Below, in pieces: positions 24,415-36,675 of a DNA stretch of 64,000 nt. A program made the position numbers and the translations under genes. Every line of letters begins with the position of its first letter. The stretch's first letter is position 1. Location of the stretch: contig JAJFZO010000230.1 of assembly GCA_021397835.1 (NCBI GenBank), forward strand, positions 5,698,001 to 5,762,000, in the 5' to 3' direction. This DNA is from Moringa oleifera. Taxonomy: Eukaryota > Streptophyta > Magnoliopsida > Brassicales > Moringaceae. A model generated the notes under the pieces. The model worked only from the letters and a program-made list of their open reading frames with translations. It was not told the DNA's origin and ran no database searches.

Positions 24415-24595
24415 ATGTGATATTTGTATTGAATCTTTTAATAAAAAATTATAAAAATGTTTTAATAATTTATAATATTAATAAAAATTTTAAATTATTA
24501 AATTTATTAAATTAATATATATTATAATTTTATTAAAAACTCAACACAACTAAGATTAATAAAAAATCCTGATCTATTATAAATTGATCTATTTG
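24415..24595. repeat. AT-rich MITE-like dispersed repeat copy
   Basis: AATAATTTATAATATTAATA is followed by TTTTATTAAAAACTCAACAC, AACTAAGATTAATAAAAAA and TCCTGATC. It is one of the clearest copies of the small family also seen at about 18440, 21100 and 47400. Confidence 0.45.
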
Positions 24596-25747
24596 TTCAA
24601 AATTTGCTAAACAAAATTGATCGTGAAGCTGATTTTCGATATCTAGGTGAACTACTTTAATTATGCAGACTACTTAATTATGAAAGCATTGTATAATTAT
24701 ATGATTAAACTTCTTATGCAAATAATAATGCCCAAAATTTTCATCTCTCTTTATTCTTTCATGTTTTATACCTTTTGGTTTTAAAATTAAAAGGGACAAT
24801 GATTGCAGTCACAACTTTCTCTAATTAAGATATCAATAAAGCTCCTCAATTGGACTTGCTTTGCCTAAAGAAATTTTATATCCGATTTAGGCAAACTTTA
24901 GAGCATTAAACCCAACAAAAGAGGTTTCCAAATTAATTATCTTTAAGATCTTGCTTTAGTTATCAAATCATTATATTTTGGTATCATATTTTGTAGGGTC
25001 GATTTTAATTTTATAAATATTTTATCATAATAATATTTATAATCAAACATAAATAAAAAAAAATAACATGATATCTAATATGACCCGAATTAAGATAATA
25101 TCATATTCATGCCTATTAAAGTAAAATTAAACACTGGATAAGATATAAAATTTAAAATTTTCTTATATATACATATTGTATTTTTAAACTGTCAAATATA
25201 CATATTTTTTTCATACAAACTATTACAAAATAAAAAACATATTCAAAATATTATCCATTTAAATTATTAATCATAATTAATGAAAAATAAAGAAGAATCC
25301 ATCGGTTCCGTATTTTGAATTATATGGAACAAGAAATTTAAGAGCAATAAATTGGTAGAGGCAATTTTATGACCAACATAGAATTTGATGGGAAGCCCTG
25401 GCAAGCCTGCAAGGAACCAGCAGAAGGTTACCTAACAGTCTGAAAAAAATATAATATCATACATTTTTTTAATGGGATTTTCATGAATGATTTCTTGGAT
25501 TCATAAATGCATTGAAGCAGCAAAAAGACACATGCAAGCAGTTAAAACATGTTGCAGAAATTGCTACGCAGAAAACAATTGCATATTTCTTTAATAAACC
25601 CAAATCTCTTGCAGAAACTGTGTAATTCAATGGAATTTTATATATTTTTTTGAAAAATAATGAGATATAAATATATGTTATAGTTTTCCCTTTGATTAAG
25701 CTCACATCACGTTAAGGGTGACAAAGAATTTTTAGACGTGTTAAGAT

Positions 25748-25765
25748 TGGGCCTGTAACAGCCCA
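25748..25765 (+). promoter_or_regulatory. Site II motifs upstream of the RING gene
   Basis: TGGGCC (25748-25753) and AGCCCA (25760-25765) lie close together, about 385 bp upstream of the chosen start codon, at the point where AT-rich DNA gives way to leader-like sequence. Confidence 0.45.
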
Positions 25766-26146
25766 TTTTTGAGGCAGAGCAGAGGCTTTCCTGGAGCACG
25801 TCCCGTAGCAGGGAAGTCAAACAAATATTCTCAAGGAAGAAATTCTGGAAGAACTCTAGCGCCTTACAATTGCAATTTCTGGGTGCAGTAAGCCTCACTC
25901 ATCCTTTCCGTTGTGGAGAAGAAAACAGTGTGAACGACGAGTCTGCAAAACCAAAAGCATCCTTCCTGATCAATTTACAGAGAGAGGAGAGAGAAACAGA
26001 GAATTGCTTCTAAAGGCAAAATATATACTTTGCTTTGCGTGTGAACATGAAGTCATATATCTGCTTGGATGTTTGATTTCTTTGTCACCCAGAAGACAGA
26101 AACCCAAACCCAATTGGATTTTTTGGCTGAAATTGTCCAACCAGCC

Positions 26147-27289
26147 ATGTCTTTAAGCCCTCCTAGAGTAAGAACCAATGGGAACGGCAATGGTGCAAAC
26201 AGGACGTACCAGACCTACTGGTGCTACCAGTGCCACCGATTGGTAAGGATTGCCTCCACGAACCCAGCAGAGGTCTCCTGTCCTCGATGCTTGGGGCAAT
26301 TCGTCACTGAGGTCGAGTCCACAAGGCCAAGATTAGTTGTTGATTTCACAGCTTTTGATCCCTCACCGGAAGCCAGACTCCTGGAAGCGCTTTCTCTGAT
26401 GCTTGATCCACCCATCAGGAGATATAATCATGGCTTTGATGGCCTGGAACCTGAACCTAGAGGCCGTTCTTGGTTTAGAAGAAGAAACCACATTGATCCT
26501 GAAACTGAATTGGGGAATTCTTGGTTTAGAAGAAGAGACCCTATTGATCATGAGACTGAAATGGTGCAACCAATCCTTGTAGACTCTGCAACTGAAGCTA
26601 GACATCGGCATCCTAGACGACGGACACGTAGCTTTGATAGTAGTAATAACTGGGGAGAAGAAACAGATGCTCTATCCCGTCCCAGGAGATGGATTATTCT
26701 CAGACCTATAGAACCTACAGGACCTCTTGAACCAATTGTGCGACCACAGGGTCCCTTGCCACCTGGTGTTAGTCCCAGGGACTACTTTGTCGGTCCAGGA
26801 CTGCACGAGCTGATTGAGCAAATAACAGAAAATGATCGGCCAGGGCCACCTCCAGCACCGGAGGCTGCCATTGATGCAATACCAACTGTAAAAATCAGGG
26901 AAGAGCATCTGAGCAATGATTCACAATGTCCGGTTTGCAAGGAAGAGTTCAAGATTGGTGGGACAGCAAAGGAGCTGCCCTGTAAACATGTATACCATAC
27001 TGACTGCATAGTCCCCTGGTTAAGGCTTCACAATTCTTGTCCTGTATGCCGCCAAGAGTTACAGGTTAGTAGTGCCAGTGAAGTTCAGGATGATCAAAAT
27101 GAGGATTCCCAGGGAGCAAACAGGGATAGAAGATGCTTGAGATTGAGACAGTTAGCTAACCTGTGGCCGTTTCGTGCCAGGTACAGGCAAATTAATCAAC
27201 AAGGTGGTGACATTGGCACTTCTCAAGGTAATATAAGTCGAACTTTCGGATTAGTCTATAATACACTGTCATGTGCATTCATCAACTAA
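26147..27289 (+). CDS. RING-H2 E3 ubiquitin ligase with N-terminal zinc ribbon
   Basis: This is an open frame of 380 residues. The N-terminal zinc ribbon reads YWCYQCHRLVRI...CPRC, with cysteines at about 26, 29, 45 and 48. The middle is Arg/Pro-rich, including a short duplicated phrase SWFRRR. The RING-H2 domain (about 261-302) has CPVC, CKHVYHTDC, PWL and CPVCR, the full C3H2C3 set. Such proteins act as RING-type E3s that pass ubiquitin from an E2 to a substrate; the substrate is unknown. The start at 26147 (MSLSPPRV) was preferred over an in-frame ATG 26 codons upstream, because relatives begin just before the zinc ribbon and the extension looks like leader sequence. The last 20 residues may be intron read-through: TCTCAAG/GTAATATAAG near 27227 is a plausible donor, though I found no clear downstream exon. 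Confidence 0.9.
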   Translation: MSLSPPRVRTNGNGNGANRTYQTYWCYQCHRLVRIASTNPAEVSCPRCLGQFVTEVESTRPRLVVDFTAFDPSPEARLLEALSLMLDPPIRRYNHGFDGLEPEPRGRSWFRRRNHIDPETELGNSWFRRRDPIDHETEMVQPILVDSATEARHRHPRRRTRSFDSSNNWGEETDALSRPRRWIILRPIEPTGPLEPIVRPQGPLPPGVSPRDYFVGPGLHELIEQITENDRPGPPPAPEAAIDAIPTVKIREEHLSNDSQCPVCKEEFKIGGTAKELPCKHVYHTDCIVPWLRLHNSCPVCRQELQVSSASEVQDDQNEDSQGANRDRRCLRLRQLANLWPFRARYRQINQQGGDIGTSQGNISRTFGLVYNTLSCAFIN

Positions 27290-28973
27290 TGCAATGGACA
27301 TCTATCTGCTAACAACAGTAGTTGAATTGTGACTGTAAAAGTATAGTTAACCTGATAAAAACAGAGGTCTTTGGCAGTTCAAAATTCAAAACTAGACTGT
27401 CAAGTCTCTAAATGAAATGATCTGCAACATACAACTTAAGGTACTGAACCAGACTTGTGCATCATGACAGACAGGGATAGTACCTGTCAGGGAAGATGAT
27501 AAAAACAGAGATCCAACAGGATAGTACATGTCTTGTGAATCTAGAAATGTGAATAACAAAGTTAGATGCAGATTAATTACGCTAATAAGGAATTGGAGGG
27601 ATGAGGTAGGTGGGGAAGCAAGGAGAGGATATCAGATGGAACAATAGAATGTGTAAATTGAGAAAAACCTCAAGAGATTTTCTCTTAACATACCTCCATA
27701 ACCTTTTAACTTTAACATGCACTAGTAGTGCTTCAATTCATCCAGTTGGATAAAAAACGAATTAAACTTCTTGCTAATGTTACTGAATTTGATTAAGTTA
27801 TGCATCCGGTCATGAGAGTTTCTCAGAAGAACTAACTCCTACAACTGTTTTGCCTGTATCCTCATCAATCTTTACATTTATGTCGAGTTAACTTTTCCAG
27901 CAGTTCACTCACGGTGGCATCATTGTCAGATTCTTTAGCCCGATGACTACAGCTGCTCTTGCCAGAAGCAAATTGCATCCACTTTGCAGCTAACATATCT
28001 GCTTGGAATCTACATGTACAAACTACTTATGGATGGGAACTCAGAAGAAGAAGAAGCAAAGAGAGCCTGAGAATTACTCGGTATACTGTGTGTTTCTATT
28101 TTAAGTAGAAGTTTGGTATTAAAACCTTTCACTGGCTCACAACTGTCAATATAAACATAAAGCCTACAGAGTTTATTGGCAATATATTCTCTTTGTTACA
28201 AATCTTGAGGCTGTTCTATATGGAAGAACTCATTTCAGGGAGATGCCCTCATTGGCATCTTCATGGTGGCAAAGACCTGATAGAAAACAACACCCACCAG
28301 AGACTACAGTAAAGTAAATTATATTATGAACCCAAATCTTGAATCAACAATTAGTAATCTCAAATGTGGTCAGTACTAATAAGCTAACCCAATATAATAT
28401 TCCTAAGTTCCTAATGACAAAAAGCCTTTTTACATTGTGGGTAAGAAGCTGCTCTTCCAAAAACTTCTCTCTACTTACTTTCACATAATCACAGGGCAAC
28501 CGGTCGAGCTACATGTTGTCTCTTTTGTTGTAGCCTTAAAACCTAGTTCTTGGTATACAAATTAGCAGACAGGGTGACATTGTTCTAATGGAGGTTCCCA
28601 TATTAGAATAGCATTTCAAAAACTAAAAGAACAACCATAGTCAACACAAAGATCTGCTTCAAGTAAATAACATTCATGTAAGACATGGAAGCAACATGCA
28701 GAGAGAGGCGAAAAGAACATGAGAGTTTAGCTCAATTCTCTACATAAGTGCAAACTCTGTGCCATTGTTCTGCTAAAATTAAGCAATGTTACATACAACA
28801 ATATGCGAAATCATTATCACTAGTATCAGTATCGATGCAATTGTCAAGTTTGCATTCAAAAATGTATAAAGTATTTAGACATAGAACCCTAAAATTAACA
28901 ACAATTCTGCAAAATATGCCATCAAAAGTATCAGACCTACATAGATGCAGAAGTAAGAAAGGGAAAGGGAAAA
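27290..28973. other. Intergenic / convergent 3' regions, no gene recognised
   Basis: This stretch lies between two convergent genes (RING gene on plus, FAM32A-like gene on minus) and presumably holds both 3' UTRs. It is of moderate complexity without repeats I could recognise. If the RING gene has a last exon, it should lie in the first kilobase. Confidence 0.5.
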
Positions 28974-29318
28974 TTATTTACAGTAACGATCGGCTTTTTT
29001 CTTCACGCGATCATCGAGGGCATCCTCGATGGACTTGAAGTTGGTTTTTGGATCGAAACCGAACTTCTTCGCCTCGACGGGGAAGAGCTGCTCGTAGTCC
29101 TTGCGTTTCGCCGCGTCGATGCTGTAGATCTCCCCTCCGCCTCCGGTTCCACCGTCGGATGCCGCATCTGCAAGCGGCTGCGATCCATCGGGGTCGTCGA
29201 CCTTGTCCTTCTTCTTCTTCTTCTTCTTGTGTTTCTTCTCGATGGATTTCCGGGTAGCGAGCGCCCCGCCCTTGAAGGCGAGTCGGGCTCCTTTGGCTCG
29301 CTCGTACGGATCCGACAT
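28974..29318 (-). CDS. Small Lys-rich FAM32A-like protein
   Basis: This is a single exon of 114 residues. The start MSDPYERAKGARLAFKGG resembles the FAM32A (DUF1754) N-terminus, where a GxLxLKG-like phrase precedes a lysine tract. Here the tract is HKKKKKKKDK at about 29-38, encoded by a CTT-type repeat on the plus strand. An acidic, glycine-rich linker follows, then a conserved-looking end (YSIDAAKRKDYEQLFPVEAK and DDRVKKKADRYCK). Animal FAM32A is a nuclear, spliceosome-associated protein; the C-terminal half differs from it, so the family assignment is tentative. The lysine tract suggests nuclear or nucleolar location. It is probably a real gene: strong ATG context, a non-AT codon pattern, and a well-formed promoter. 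Confidence 0.8.
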   Translation of the reverse strand: MSDPYERAKGARLAFKGGALATRKSIEKKHKKKKKKKDKVDDPDGSQPLADAASDGGTGGGGEIYSIDAAKRKDYEQLFPVEAKKFGFDPKTNFKSIEDALDDRVKKKADRYCK

Positions 29319-29401
29319 CGTAACACAATGCTACTTCTGAATTCTCATCCTCAATCGCACTTAAATGGCTCTGTTGATTGTTATCTCCTTCCAGCGGTTT
29401 C

Positions 29402-29489
29402 TGGGCCTTTCTACTACCAGGCTTTATGGAGTCCACTCGAGGGCCCAAAACCTGTTGGCTTACAGGCTTAGCCCATTTTTAAACCCTAA
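29402..29489 (-). promoter_or_regulatory. Site II plus telo-box promoter of the FAM32A-like gene
   Basis: TGGGCC (29402-29407), GGCCCA (29442-29447), AGCCCA (29470-29475) and the telo-box AAACCCTAA (29481-29489) lie 85-170 bp upstream of the start codon. The site II plus telo-box pair is typical of plant ribosomal, translation and proliferation genes bound by TCP and telo-box factors. The motifs are seen; regulation is inferred. Confidence 0.65.
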
Positions 29490-30016
29490 AACTTAAACAT
29501 GCACATTGAGATTCCGCTGCAACTTCAATTCATCGTATGCAAGACAACGCAAATTTTGGTTAACATGAAATTGCAACGGCAAGCTGCATAGAACCGCTTT
29601 GGTTTTACCCTTTCAATCCTGCAACTTCTGTTCTGTGCACATTTTGTGAAAGCATCTGCATGTAATTATGAATGGAACATCATAGACGAGCATCTCCAGG
29701 CCAAACAGCCAGTGTTATGGAGCACAGAAAAATAAAAACCAAAAGCACCAGAGATCAATCATGAATCAAGTAAACATTACTATTCGAGGCACATAGTACA
29801 TAAGAAACACGATGGCTTTACCATAGGTTACCATTATATCAGAAAACAAAAGTTTGAAAGATATTAATAACTAAGGTACACATAAATATTTCCTACCAAG
29901 TTTTAATGGAGGTGTGGTTATCAAGAATGAAATTCGCAAGAAACATTTGACCAGTTTCATGTTCTTTCTCTTCCTTTCTCTGTTTAAGAGGTAGGAGATA
30001 AATCATCCTGAAGAAT
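29490..30016. other. Intergenic, no gene recognised
   Basis: This lies between the FAM32A-like promoter and the stop codon of the minus-strand YbaK-type gene, and probably contains that gene's 3' UTR. No repeats or open frames of note. Confidence 0.5.
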
Positions 30017-33000
30017 TCAATTCCGCTTGGGTTGACAGTGAGTACCGGCATAAAACCCTTCTGTGTATGCCGTGTTCTTGTAGATAGTCTGCAATATCAA
30101 CACCCTTGTGATTATAGAGGATAACCATAGTTTCAAAAGATAAATTGTCTCATGGTAGCAGTTGTTAGAAGCATTGATTCGATCCTATAACTCATAAGCA
30201 CCTTATTCTAAACATTTTGATACCACATGTTGTTTCAAGGAAAAATGTAGAGAAGTTACAAGAAACAATGAGATACTTACAGCAAGATGCTTCAAATCAG
30301 AGCTAAGGCGTTTTCTTAAACTGTTTGCTAAGGCAGTTCCAAGCTGGTTCCCATGTTGCTTGATGGTCTCTTCCGTAATCTGCATACATTAATTTTCATA
30401 AAGAGTAACCCAAAAATGTCTGTGAAATTGAGACCTAAGAATGATGTTCTTCTCACTTCTGAGAGCAACAGAGCAGATGTTTTATCCAGTATCTCTTCCA
30501 CAAATTTCTCAGGATCCTTGACAACCAATGGCGGTTTTACAGCAGGCGCACACTTTGTGTCCTTGACATTTTGGACCTTACTTGATTGCTTGTTGGCTTT
30601 TGCTACATTAACAGAGGAGAATGGTTACACCACTGGTCATCTCACTGAAGGTCACACAGACAGACGACAGACTAATGAGCTTATTGACACAACAAATTAT
30701 AAATTTTGTCAAATTTACAAGACAAGTAGTTATTTCCATTTTAATAGTAAGAAAATTCTCTTAAGAAATTAGCTACTTTTCCTTTTTCTTCCCATTTTCC
30801 CTTGTTCAGTCCATTTAATTTAGAGATAGCAAAGCCAGTGCAACAATCAAAACAAATATTGTTTCTTCAAGTGCCGCCACATAAATATCCAACAATTTCA
30901 TTATGAAATTTGCTTGCCATAGAAGCTTTCTCAATGGCATCATCTTATGGGTTATGCAAGGTGTTACATATACCCACCTAATGGTTATTCAAGAATCATA
31001 TCAGATTCATTCTTGGAAGCAAATAGAAATTGAAGGAAACTACTGAAAAAGATTCATAGTTTGCTGAATTCCAAACACAGGCTTCATTCCTACCCATACA
31101 CTTAAACTATAGTACAAAGTAAACAGTAAATCATATTTCAGCGAAAAAATTACCTGTAACTGCAACAGACATACTGTCTACAGTAACTTGATTGCCATTA
31201 GAACCTTGCATTGAAGCTACTTTTTCCGGAGGATCTGCCAGCACTGTGGAACCAGATGGAACAAAAGCAGCAAGATCAGGAGGCTGATCCTTCCCAACTG
31301 TAGGGTTAGCCTACGAAAAAAGAAGATAGTTATCAAGTAATCTGACAATAAATTTTTAGTGAAGGAAAGAAACAAAGCAAACCCAAATTACCTCTAGGTC
31401 AACATATGCAGGGTCTCTTCCAATTGATTTAAGAAACTTATCAAGACCAGAGGCATTAAGAGCTGGAATAAATGATGGATAAGGATCATTGTATAATTAG
31501 CCAAAATTTTAAATTCATTGTGATTTTGTGAAACAGAATGTACATGTCAGCAGATGATAATTGTGAGATCACATAATCTTCATCAAAGGAAGCAGATGAC
31601 TAAAGAAATTTCACCAGAAATTTTAGGCATGAAATTTCAGGCATGTAGTGGGAAAAGAGAAGTAGACAATGTAGTATTAATGATTGGGAACAAATTAGAG
31701 ACTATTATCCTCTTCTTTTCCTTGCTTCTCCTGATTTTTCCAGTTTCTTCTTCATTTCTTCTAGTTCTCTCTCACTTCTCTCTCATCTCCCTCTAATCTC
31801 TCCTTGTTCCATGTTTCTCTCCATCTCCCAACTCTTCCCCATCTTCCCCTTGTTCTAAATTACCCCATGAGTCAATTTTCTACAGAATCCAAATTTCTTA
31901 TTACAAAATTCTCAAAGGTAACGGTCACCATATGCAGTGGCTTGCAGCCTTCTTACTGATTGATTACTGAACATCAGCACTCAGTAACTTGCATACTTTC
32001 TTCTGCCAGCCCAACCCCACCCCCGAAAAAACCAATCAATGATTAAGACGTAGGGTATTTTTTATTTTGTTTCCCTTTGAGGGCGGGTGGGATCGGGGTA
32101 GGGAACTTGACATTTCAAAAGGGAGGTTCTCTAGTTAAACACTCCTTCAATTTATTACTAAAACGATAATCTTGGAACATTTTGTAGGTTCGAAACCCTG
32201 AATGAGCTTTATCAGAAGTAAGCCAGGTTTTTCTGGTAAGACATAATCAGAAGGGAATGCTGAAACAACAAGCATATACTACATTGTTACATAGATATGT
32301 AACTAACATTGCACGAATTTCCAAGTTAAGCATGAACACAACAAAGACATAATCAGAAGGGAATGCTGAAACAACAAGCATATACTACATTGTTACATAG
32401 ATATGTAACTAACATTGCACGAATTTCCAAGTTAAGCATGAACACAACAAGACATATCAGAAACTCTCTTCACTTACAGATTGAAGTGTCATTAGACAAT
32501 GGGTGGAAGATGCAGCTACTTTGAGTTTTGAATCCTTTATCCAACAAGAGGGAGACGTGTCTGCACAAGAAGAACGTAATGAGATAGCACAAATGTAAGA
32601 AGCATGAACAACCAAATGATATCACAACAGTACGACAGCATTTTATCTCAGCTATCAAATGAGCGTGAGAATTTTAGCCCCCTCAGTTTTCTCAATTTCA
32701 TTATATATAAAAAAAAATCTGAATTGTCAACGGTGAAAGATAATCATGAGATTAAAAGTTCTACTTTTTATTTTATTACAGAGGTATATGGAGGAATCTG
32801 TATAGTGGACGGGGATCCATTCTCCTCAAAACTTAAATTTTTTGCAATAATACTTTAGAAATATGGTGAAAACAAAGCACTAAGATCCAAATCATCAATT
32901 TATTCAAGAAGAGTAGTAACAAGAAAATTGTATCTTGAAATTGATAAATCTTAGGTACTCTTTTAAAAGTTAACACTGTTACCATCTTTAACAGCCTTAG

Positions 33001-36000
33001 AATAAAGTCAAAACAGCATGTCAAACTAAAGCACTACAAGAAAAGTTTAAATAACTTTACATTAATAGCAAACATTCATAAACAAAAGAGCATGCTTGTA
33101 CAGCTTAAAAAACCATAGTATAAACAGAGAAGCAAAGTTTCAATGCATCAAGAGAAAATGAGTCTGTACCGTGCTGATTCATTTACAACTGCAAATGGGG
33201 TAACACATCCCAACGGTACCTTGCAAAACAGAAAGTGTATGACACTTATTAGGAGAGTGAATTCATCAAATCTATGAAGATTTATTAGTTTCTTGTCAGA
33301 AAAAAAAAATTCTACTAATGATAACGTGAAGCGAAGATCCAGATAGAACACAATGTGCCAATGAAATAGCAAAAGTATTGCAACATTTCCAGCTGAAATG
33401 AAAGCAAACTAACAGCCACCCCAGCCAGACAGTCAATATTCAGCCACATAGCCAAATTGCTAATCTTCACCTCTCACTGGCCTAATAAAGTTAAGATTAA
33501 CCCAAAAGTTTTGTGTTTCCCATGCAGTCAATTTATAAACAGACCTCTGACAATAAATAAATAAATATATATATATAGGGAGAGAGAGAGACCAGAAGAA
33601 GGGTAATTCACCAATCTGCACATGTTGGTAAGGAGCAACACATTTCCACAGGACTCAGACAGTTTAACTTTTAAACAGTAACTCACACAAAATACCCAAG
33701 GGCAACAAATTTGTTATCATGGTAAGATGAGCCTCACAACCTTCTCGTGACGTGATAGGGAGACCGAGCAAAAAAGAAGCATAAACCATCTCTTCAATCC
33801 GTCCATTAATGTTTGCCAAATTGGACATCTATACCTAGCAACATTACTACAACTTTAACGGCCTTCATTAAAGGCAGATGGAGGTGCTATTCATGCAACA
33901 AATAAGTCTTATAGATCCCACAGTATCAAGGATTGTAGTGTCCAGGCACCCGGAGAGAATCATGTTCTTCTGACAGCATGTTTCCACAATAATGAGCAAT
34001 AAAGAATGCAATGCCTGTTGGAACTGAAGGTAATGTATATATATTTTTATAGAGGCACTGAGTCAATCAAACTTCCACAGCATTTACCCTCAGCCCGTTT
34101 GAGAGGAAGCTCTAAGAAAGCTCTTCATTATGTGCATAACAGTAGATAAAATAAATATTCCATTTTTCATCTTCTCATCTCTGTATAGAGATGATAATTA
34201 GATAATGATGCCTACAAACGGCATTTGAACAATGGAAAGTAGACACATCAAAATTCTAGGGTTAGTTCAAAGTAACATGGCAAGAATGAGAAAAACAAAA
34301 AGTATGAAGGGCCAACAATATGAAAATTGTCATATACCCACCTGCAGTATCTCACCCAATGCCTCTTCCGGAGCCATTCTCAAACCTCCTTTTCCCAAAC
34401 CAAGCCTCTGAGATAAAACTGCTCAGCTTTGAAATTACAGAGAACTTCCATTAACATCCAAGAAATGTTAACAATTGTTAGCAGAAACCAATCACAAGAT
34501 GGCTGGTCAGAATTCAGAAAACAAATACATACCTTTCAGATCTACTTTTGTATCAGCTAAAGCAGAAAAAATATAAAACCTGTGTTTCTTGTCCTGCATA
34601 AATAGACATGCATGATCATTCAGCTATGGATAAAGAAACGGAGAAATAATGACAATATTTGCTTATAAAACACGTGAAAGTCAAAGTAATATATCATGTT
34701 TTGCACCGTACCTTCAAGAACAAATTTTTACTCAGTGCACCCCCCTTATCTCCAACATACTTAGCCTGATGAGGAAGAAGAATAAATTCAAGAATTACAA
34801 ATGCATATTCATTCATGTTTGCATGTGCCTGCAAAAGTATACAGGAGCTAACTTTTGCAATCTTCTTTTACCTGGGCGTCAACTGTTAAAACAACAGGAT
34901 GTTCATACTCCGAGTAATCAATTTGAAGTTCCTAGAAGATCCCAATAAAAAGATTGGTTAAAAGAAACAGCACACAGAAAAGAAACTCAGCTACCATCAT
35001 CGCATAAGCACAGAACTCCTATACAATTCACCCTAGGAATATTAAGTGATGATCACCTCTTATGTGTCAAAAAGCTATGAGCACTCCAATTGAGGAAGAG
35101 TTCATATAACAGTACAGGTTATCAAATTCAGTTCTACTTGATTTATAACAGAAACAGGTTCTTGACATATGAAGATGAAATATCAAAATCATAAGACTAA
35201 AACACAATCACCTGGCAATTCAACACCTCTGGCCGTTCACCTGGATAAACCTATTTTACATGGAAAGGCAGAAGAATATATCCGACTATCAATCTGCATC
35301 CTTTGATGCAGATTTTCTACATATCAAATCACAAAGATCCACTACTGAAGGATCATCTCTGCAGCATTTAAAATTTTCTAAGAGAGGGGGGGAGGAAAAA
35401 ACAGCAGCCTCCATATCTGAAGGCATGGTAATAAACCTTTCAAATAATGAAACTTCTGGTGCTTAGTTACTCCTTGTATACCAGCAATCAGCAAGAAGAA
35501 ATATCTCTCACACATGCAAATTGAGAGGAAAAGGCAACCACCATATTTTTTAGAATTGCCATAAGCATTCTTGGCTTCTGATGAAGGGAAAGAGGACTGC
35601 ACCAGGATATCTACTTCCCTTCAGTAAGTATCATAACCAATTAAATTTATCCAATTTGCATTATTTACTTCATAAAATCATTCCAAAAATCTCAATCATC
35701 AAAAATCCTGTTACTAATATGTTGAACTTCCATTTCAATTTCTGGTGCAGCATATAAAACTATGGGAATTTACAATAACAACAATGTTTCAATCCTATCC
35801 AATAGCAAAATTGCCCTCAGGAGATTACTGGGCCATTGCTTCTCTCAGGAACTGTTGACCAAATGTAAGCTCCTAATTGACTGATTGTATTGCCATACAA
35901 CTCTCAGCACTGACTATATCTTGTCGTCACTAGAACTATCATCAATCCACCTAAAGACAGTTGCTTTATGGAGTCCTAACAACATCATATCTTTATATAG

Positions 36001-36365
36001 ACCAACTAAACCAGGCAGCCACATATGCAAGATGCAGGACTACCACACTACCGCTTCACATAGCACAATTCAACTAAAAATTCAATACAGCAGCCAGAAA
36101 CAAAGGTAATTAGCAACCAATCAACAAACAACACATTTCTTTACAAAAACACTAACTTTCTATGAATTCTAGGTAGTATATCTATTCGAATATTTAACAC
36201 TCGAACTCACTCCCACTAAGACGAAATTCAACAAAACAAATAATACCCAGTCACCCAGATCAGAACAGAATCAATGTGATGAAATAGCTTGCTTAAAAAA
36301 AGTTAGAAAAAGATGAGATTGAAAACCTGCAGTCGAGCAAGCAGGTAGTCCTTTGAATAACCCAT
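30017..36365 (-). CDS. YbaK/ProXp-type aminoacyl-tRNA editing-domain protein (PRORSD1-like)
   Basis: There are twelve exons (minus, in order): 36327-36365, 34872-34931, 34712-34765, 34533-34593, 34342-34418, 33170-33219, 32478-32560, 31392-31462, 31154-31310, 30457-30602, 30281-30379 and 30017-30088. All have GT-AG borders and the phases add up to 969 nt, 322 residues. Residues 1 to about 165 form a YbaK/prolyl-tRNA-synthetase-associated domain: MGYSKDYLLARLQELQID, YEHPVVLTVDAQAKY, GGALSKNLFLKDKKHRFYIF, LGLGKGGLRMAPEEAL, PLGCVTPFAVVNESAR, FHPLSND and GRDPAYVDLE. Free-standing members deacylate mischarged tRNA in trans. A Ser/Lys-rich linker (about 175-240) leads to a C-terminal helical module with KRLSSDLKHLATIYKNTAY and EGFYAGTH, which I recall from plant homologues (At1g44835) but cannot assign. 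It has the most introns of any gene here; intron 1 is 1395 bp. Confidence 0.93.
32239..32462. repeat. Tandem duplication, 2 x 106 bp, inside an intron
   Basis: The 106-bp unit starting AGACATAATCAGAAGGGAAT occurs at 32239-32344 and again at 32345-32450, almost without differences apart from one A in the CACAACAA run at the junction. A short third start (GACATATCAGAA) follows. It lies in the intron between the exons at 33170-33219 and 32478-32560, only about 15 bp from the downstream splice donor side of the latter exon. Confidence 0.9.
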
Positions 36366-36675
36366 TCTCTTCACTGCAGTTACCAGGACTGACTAACAGA
36401 AGAATTTTTGCCTACGAAGAGAAAAGCCGAACACAAAAACGGCCACGACTATGCAAATTGCAAACCGAGAAAATGGCTAAACCTTCTCCCCTTTGTTTTT
36501 TTAAATCCTTTTTTGATTTAGCACTGAAAAATGGCTAAACATTCTTTTATTATCCTTTTATCAGATCTTAAATCGAACTGGGTTTACCCATCTTGTTGTC
36601 AATGATCCTCATAGTCGGGCTTTTCGAACCCATGATTTCTTCAGCCCGATGTAGTCATAATTTGATCAGTAAAAA

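Larger units (their letters stand above)
16334..25740. other. Gene-poor AT-rich intergenic region of 9.4 kb
   Basis: No gene is supported. Contents noted: a weak minus-strand open frame (16823-17050) of unclear nature; a CT-rich block at 17415-17465; long AT-rich stretches (17600-22400); MITE-like repeats near 18440-18610, 21100-21270, 22230-22390, 23095-23275 and 24415-24595; a more complex island (22400-23080) with two palindromes and a possible gene-start relic; and a TA microsatellite at 24202-24222. Confidence 0.6.

Noticed and set aside
29003..29471. Other-frame and plus-strand open frames over the FAM32A-like gene
   Set aside because: Arg/Ser-rich products typical of shifted frames through Lys-rich, GC-richer coding sequence; the minus frame 28974-29318 has the family-like N- and C-termini.
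32180..32205. GGTTCGAAACC-like tRNA T-loop phrase
   Set aside because: No acceptor stem, D-arm or anticodon arm could be folded around it; no tRNA gene was found in the window.
35217..35255. A 39-bp in-frame stretch with AG/GT borders in intron 1 of the YbaK-type gene (would encode VYPGERPEVLNCQ)
   Set aside because: Including it would insert 13 residues between LLARLQ and ELQID, where the family is continuous; the acceptor side lacks a good pyrimidine tract. Most likely a chance pseudo-exon.
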